From: Granulicella sibirica
GTDB taxonomy: Bacteria; Acidobacteriota; Terriglobia; Terriglobales; Acidobacteriaceae
Direction of reading: 5' to 3'
Assembly (NCBI RefSeq): GCF_004115155.1
Contig: NZ_RDSM01000001.1
Location: 1,798,001 to 1,862,000, forward strand
DNA length: 64,000 bases
Within the stretch, counting starts at the first letter, position 1. Every line of letters begins with the position of its first letter. This document shows, one piece after another, positions 60,376 to 64,000 of this stretch. A program made the position numbers and the translations under genes. Under the pieces are notes generated by a model. It was not told where the DNA came from, ran no database searches, and saw only the letters and a program-made list of their open reading frames with translations.

Positions 60376-60933
60376 CTACGAACGAACCGGCCCAGGCGGC
60401 ACCACAACCTCGACCAACCCGGTCGCCACGTCATACACCAGCCCGGAAACGATCCACGCTCCCGGCAGCGCAGAAATCGTCTTCAAAAAAGCCACATCCC
60501 CCGCAACCGCCGCCCGTGGGTCCAGCACCGTCTTCGCCGCAACCGCCTCTTCCCCAACCTGGAAGTAGTGCGCCAGCATGGTAGTCTCCCCAGCCAGTCG
60601 CGTAATCCCGCAGTCCGTATGCTGCAGCACGATCAAGTGAAACTCCCCGCCACCCGCGGGAGCCTGTGCCATCACCTGCCCGATCCGCCCGAGCATCCCC
60701 AACTCCTCCAGCAAAAGCGGCGTGATTCGTCCGCCGATATTCCGGATGATCACAGCCTCTCCCGGTGCAAGCTCCAGCAGCCGAGCCGGATCGACCCGCA
60801 TATCGGCACAACCAATAATCATCGCCTTCATCTGGCGCGACGCCACCGGAAGAGAAGGTATAAGTGCCCCAGCGGCAGACTCCCGCGCCGCGAAGTCCTT
60901 GTTACGTTCCAGCATCGAGTCGAGCGCGCTCAT
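60376..60933 (-). CDS. Beta-class carbonic anhydrase
   Basis: 185 residues. Zinc ligands and catalytic pair: GCADMRVDP (Cys, with the Asp-Arg dyad) and QHTDCGITRL (His and Cys). It interconverts CO2 and bicarbonate. It is shorter than many beta anhydrases, matching the compact bacterial type. The ATG at 60933 is preceded by AGGAGG with five bases between, which decides the start over an upstream in-frame codon. It stands alone. Confidence 0.9.
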   Translation of the reverse strand: MSALDSMLERNKDFAARESAAGALIPSLPVASRQMKAMIIGCADMRVDPARLLELAPGEAVIIRNIGGRITPLLLEELGMLGRIGQVMAQAPAGGGEFHLIVLQHTDCGITRLAGETTMLAHYFQVGEEAVAAKTVLDPRAAVAGDVAFLKTISALPGAWIVSGLVYDVATGLVEVVVPPGPVRS

Positions 60934-60999
60934 GGAACCTCCTTGAATCTCGGCCCATCTTAAGCCAATGCCAACCGCCTCTCTGGGCACATCCGGCTT

Positions 61000-61802
61000 C
61001 TAATTGTCAGAAGGCCGCGCAATCTGGTCGATCACAAGCATCTCCGTCGTCCCCTTGGCCGCCCGCAGCTTCAGCCCAAGCTGTTCCTTCAGCACCGTAA
61101 ACAACGAAGGGTTCGTGGAGTCCGGAGTCTCCTCGGGCGACCACTCGATCTGAAAATCAAAATCCCCCTTCAGCCCCGTATGGTCCTCCACCGGACGCCC
61201 CGCCTGCCGCCGCAGCGCCGCCGCCACATCCGCCATCGACATCTTCGAAGCCTTCATCGCAACCCGCGACCCATTCGAGTTGGTGCTCATATTTGCCACC
61301 GACTCCGGCCACTCACCCTGAGTCCCGGCCCCGTGTTCCCAGGCCTGTCGACCTCAAACCAGTAAACCGGCCCTTCCTTCTGCTCCTTATGGAATTTGAA
61401 CTGAAACCGCTCTACCAGCAGCGAAAGCAGAAGCTCCTGAAACTGCTGCGGAGTCGTGACCTCGGTCCGATTGACCGTAACCCCGTCGATATCGAACAAC
61501 TCATCGTCGATCCACTTCGGTGCCCCCGACATACGGTTATCATCCGTCCCAAACGCAATCCGGATCAGCGTGCGCACCGTCGTGGCAGTAGCCACAAACC
61601 GCCCCCCGGGCAGCACCTTCCGGTTCGAAGGATCATTCCCCGTCGACTGATGCGGCCGAATGGAAGCCACCTCAAACTGCAGAGCCGGCTGAGCGCCCGG
61701 CTGCACGGTTTGGGCAGAGAGCAACGACGAGCCGATGCACAGCGAAAGCAGAACGGCAGCCCGGCGTGCCATGCGCAACGATCTTTTCCGCGAGTCTGTC
61801 AT
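61000..61802 (-). pseudogene. TIGR03435-family exported protein with a -1 frameshift
   Basis: Two frames join into one TIGR03435-type protein. The first carries the signal peptide (MARRAAVLLSLCIGSSLLSAQ) and the family core FEVASIRPHQ ... VRTLIRIAFG ... RFQFKFHKEQKEGPVYWFEV. It then runs out of family sequence near 61330. The second frame continues with GEWPESVANMSTNS, the SMADVAAALRRQAGRPVEDHTGLKGDFDFQIEWSP block and the terminal LVIDQIARPSDN. A single missing base near 61315-61335 would explain this. The function of the family is unknown. Intact in the cell only if the deletion is a sequencing error. Confidence 0.75.
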
Positions 61803-61923
61803 CCACATCCCTACGTGGAATGGCGTGCAACAGTTCCGCGAAACCCGGGCCGCTACCATCGGGAGCGAGCCCCATCATCTTTCTTGCGCTCGCTCAAGAG
61901 GTCTGCAACGATGAGGGCACGCC

Positions 61924-62934
61924 ATGATGACCTTCCGCAGAAGACGCCTCTACGCCCTGCTCGCAGTCGCATCGTCCGTCTTCACGTCGCTCCAGGCGCA
62001 GGAGAGCGGCCCCCTCTTCGTCGTGCCGGAAGCGAAAGGTCATCGCCTTGTACTCGTCGATCCCCGCCTCAAGACGATCGTCGGCTCGATTCCGGTTCCA
62101 GGTTTTCCCCATGAAGTAGCCTTCTCAAAAGATGGTCGAACAGCATGGGTTCCCTCCTACAGCGACGCGATCGTAGGTAATCCGGGTGTGAACGGCCAAA
62201 CCATCGACGTCATCAACATGCAGACCCGCTCCGTCACTCAATCCTGGGATCTGGGCAAGCCGCTCCGTCCCCACAAGGCCATGCTGCTGGGCAACGACAA
62301 CCTGCTGGTCTCGACGGAACTGGCCCAGACCCTGTCGATCCTCGACACGACAACAGGAAAGATCACCGGCGAGATCCCCACCGGAGCGGCCGAATCGCAC
62401 GTCTTCGTCATGAAGGCCGATGGTCGAAAGATCTACACCGCCAACCTGCACTCCGGCAGCGTGAGCGTTCTCGACCTCCCTTCGCGAAAGCTCCTGAAGG
62501 TCATTCCCATCTCCGCCCTCGTGCAGCGGGTAGCCCTGTCGAAGGATGGCAGATGGCTCTTCGCAACCGACGGCAAATCCCACAACATCGTCGTGATCGA
62601 CACGACAACCGACACGATCACCCGCACGATCCCCGTCGGTGGAACACCCTTCTCTGTAAAGGTCTCGCCCGACGGCAAATGGCTCCTGGTCGGCGAAGAC
62701 GTGGAAGCCAAAGGAAAACTGGAAGCCGTAGACCTGATGGACCTCACCGTCCAGCACAGCTACGACGTCGACCGCCTGCCCTACGGCATCGAGTTCTATG
62801 GCAACGAGGCCTTCGTCGCCTGCTATCTCAGCGGAAATCTCGAGGTCCTGGACATGTCCACCTGGACCCTTGAGGCCCCCATCACCGGCGTTGCCCATGG
62901 AGACGGCATCACCCTATGGCCCGGCCTCAAATAG
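61924..62934 (+). CDS. Exported YVTN-type beta-propeller protein
   Basis: 336 residues. A signal peptide (to about residue 25) is followed by six to seven propeller blades of the YVTN/cytochrome-cd1-like kind, each with a strand pair such as LSILDTTTGKITGEIPTG, VSVLDLPSRKLLKVIP and IVVIDTTTDTITRTIPVGGTP, and the loop SPDGKWLLVG. These proteins bind ligands or surfaces outside the cell; no specific partner is visible. The last eight bases overlap the convergent permease gene. Confidence 0.88.
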   Translation: MMTFRRRRLYALLAVASSVFTSLQAQESGPLFVVPEAKGHRLVLVDPRLKTIVGSIPVPGFPHEVAFSKDGRTAWVPSYSDAIVGNPGVNGQTIDVINMQTRSVTQSWDLGKPLRPHKAMLLGNDNLLVSTELAQTLSILDTTTGKITGEIPTGAAESHVFVMKADGRKIYTANLHSGSVSVLDLPSRKLLKVIPISALVQRVALSKDGRWLFATDGKSHNIVVIDTTTDTITRTIPVGGTPFSVKVSPDGKWLLVGEDVEAKGKLEAVDLMDLTVQHSYDVDRLPYGIEFYGNEAFVACYLSGNLEVLDMSTWTLEAPITGVAHGDGITLWPGLK

Positions 62935-64000
62935 CTTCCGCACCCGCCGCCACCCGCTTCCCTCGCCAGTAAATCCCCACCCCCACCAAATTGATCACCA
63001 GCGCCGTAGCCGCCACCTTCCCCGCGAACCCCCAGGTACTCGTCACATCCACAATCGGCACCAGCGCAAGCACCACCTGCGCCACCGTAACCCCCAGCCC
63101 CAGCACCGCCGACAGCTTCAACCAGAACCCCGGCCGCGCTCCAAACCGGTCCCCCACCGCCAGCGGCACTGCGAACATCATGCAGTAATAAATCCCGAAC
63201 GAGATCTGGTTGCTCGTCTGCAGAAGCTGAAACGCCTCCTCCCGCCCCGCCCCCGAGCTGGCCAACACGCTCGCCACTCCCGCCAGCGCCACGATCACCA
63301 TCAAACTCCGAACCGGTGTCCCGAAACGCGGGTTCAGCTTCGTAAACCACGCCGGCAGCGCCTTATCCCACCCCGCCACCAGCGGCAGCCGGCTCGTCTC
63401 CGCCGTCACAATCGTGTACGACGCCACCATAAACAGCGTGAGCCCCAAAATCATCACCCGCCCCAGCCAAACCCCCGAGCTCGCCCCCAGCGCCGCTGCC
63501 AGCACCTGCGGAATCGGCCCCGCCAGGTCGATCTGTGCCGATGGCACATACGTCAGCATCGACCCCGTCGTCAGCACATACATCGCCACCACCGCCGGAG
63601 CCGCAATCCACGCCGACACCATCACCGCCCGCGCCGCGTCCTTCGTCTCCCCCGCGAACACCGCCACCTGCTCCAGCCCCGACAGCGCATTGAACGCCAC
63701 CTTGATATACAGGTTCAGCGTCAGCAGCGAAAACACAGGTAGCGCCAGCACAAACGGCCTCTGCGGACTCACATGCGGGTGCGCCGCCGTCGCCCCCGGG
63801 TGCCACACCAGCAACACCATCAGGGTGAACGTCACAATCAGCATCACCGCCGTCCCAAAGTGTGACACCCACCGCCCCAGCTTTAACCCAACAACATTCA
63901 CCCCAAGAATGAACGCGAACAACACCGCATCCATCGCAAACGTAAGCTTCCGGCTATCCGCCATCCAAGCCGCCGAGGGCCCAAGCGCATAACTCAAACT
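62927..64000 (-). CDS. APC-family amino acid permease, 3' part only
   Basis: About 357 residues are visible and the frame is open at the window edge, so the N-terminal helices are missing. The visible part has eight or nine membrane helices, including FNALSGLEQVAVFAGETKDAARA, a region typical of APC permeases where relatives have the F-x-x-F/Y-G-x-E motif; here the Glu is retained (GLEQVAVF). The substrate is probably an amino acid or polyamine; it cannot be narrowed. Confidence 0.85.
   Translation of the reverse strand, partial: SLSYALGPSAAWMADSRKLTFAMDAVLFAFILGVNVVGLKLGRWVSHFGTAVMLIVTFTLMVLLVWHPGATAAHPHVSPQRPFVLALPVFSLLTLNLYIKVAFNALSGLEQVAVFAGETKDAARAVMVSAWIAAPAVVAMYVLTTGSMLTYVPSAQIDLAGPIPQVLAAALGASSGVWLGRVMILGLTLFMVASYTIVTAETSRLPLVAGWDKALPAWFTKLNPRFGTPVRSLMVIVALAGVASVLASSGAGREEAFQLLQTSNQISFGIYYCMMFAVPLAVGDRFGARPGFWLKLSAVLGLGVTVAQVVLALVPIVDVTSTWGFAGKVAATALVINLVGVGIYWRGKRVAAGAEAI

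Noticed and set aside
1..64000. CRISPR array, prophage, insertion sequence or integrative element
   Set aside because: No regularly spaced repeats, integrase, transposase, phage structural genes or tRNA attachment site could be seen.

Overview
The window looks like chromosome of an acidobacterium close to Terriglobus, Granulicella or Edaphobacter (class Terriglobia). The reasons are the high G+C content, a very large TonB-dependent receptor with an N-terminal carboxypeptidase-regulatory-like domain, a TIGR03435-type protein (a family expanded in soil Acidobacteria), and dispersed hairpins that begin with a GGTGCCCCA motif. I see no tRNA, rRNA, CRISPR array, transposase or prophage.

Layout. 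1-3072: the end of an amidohydrolase gene and a NitT/TauT-type ABC transporter, whose first permease is broken by a one-base deletion. 3074-3658: an orphan RarA/MgsA C-terminal domain. 3813-6062: a probable bacterial gasdermin (pore former) followed by a clan CD caspase-like protease, which is the most striking locus here. 6074-8695: a membrane-anchored Ser/Thr kinase with TPRs and a small beta-rich protein, facing the gasdermin pair tail to tail. 9021-14850: a heavy-metal-type RND efflux operon. 14857-15195: an orphan barstar. 15306-18572: a Gfo/Idh/MocA oxidoreductase with ethanolamine ammonia-lyase EutBC. 18505-21934: a three-gene phosphorelay cluster without a DNA-binding output.

22094-26549 is a ribonucleoside/ribose module: an exported nucleoside hydrolase, ribokinase, a sugar permease and a LacI repressor with a candidate operator. 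26695-31582 holds single housekeeping genes (Ddl, a VOC protein, threonine dehydratase, GNAT, Bcr/CflA MFS). 31829-34990 is the TonB-dependent receptor, followed by a clear terminator. 35075-41189 holds PurU, an S4 RNA-binding protein, an ABM monooxygenase and an aromatic amino acid run (trpB, trpA, chorismate mutase, DAHP synthase, prephenate dehydrogenase) preceded by an attenuator-like hairpin. 41448-48207 looks like a 2-hydroxy-acid locus: glycerate kinase, a LarA-family racemase, an exported glycosidase-like protein and a divergent LctP permease.

48245-51333: an SDR, a glycine-zipper protein, and an unexplained pair of a small membrane protein and a HEYGH metallopeptidase. 51424-54152: TonB-ExbB-ExbD-ExbD. 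54303-57417: SecF-SecD-YajC. 57708-64000: a membrane-anchored hypothetical protein, an FG-GAP propeller, a beta-carbonic anhydrase, a frameshifted TIGR03435 gene, a YVTN propeller and a partial amino acid permease.

Two genes carry single-base deletions (1563-2332 and 61000-61802). Sequencing error cannot be told from real mutation here. Gene functions are read from recognised motifs and family resemblance; no database search was run.
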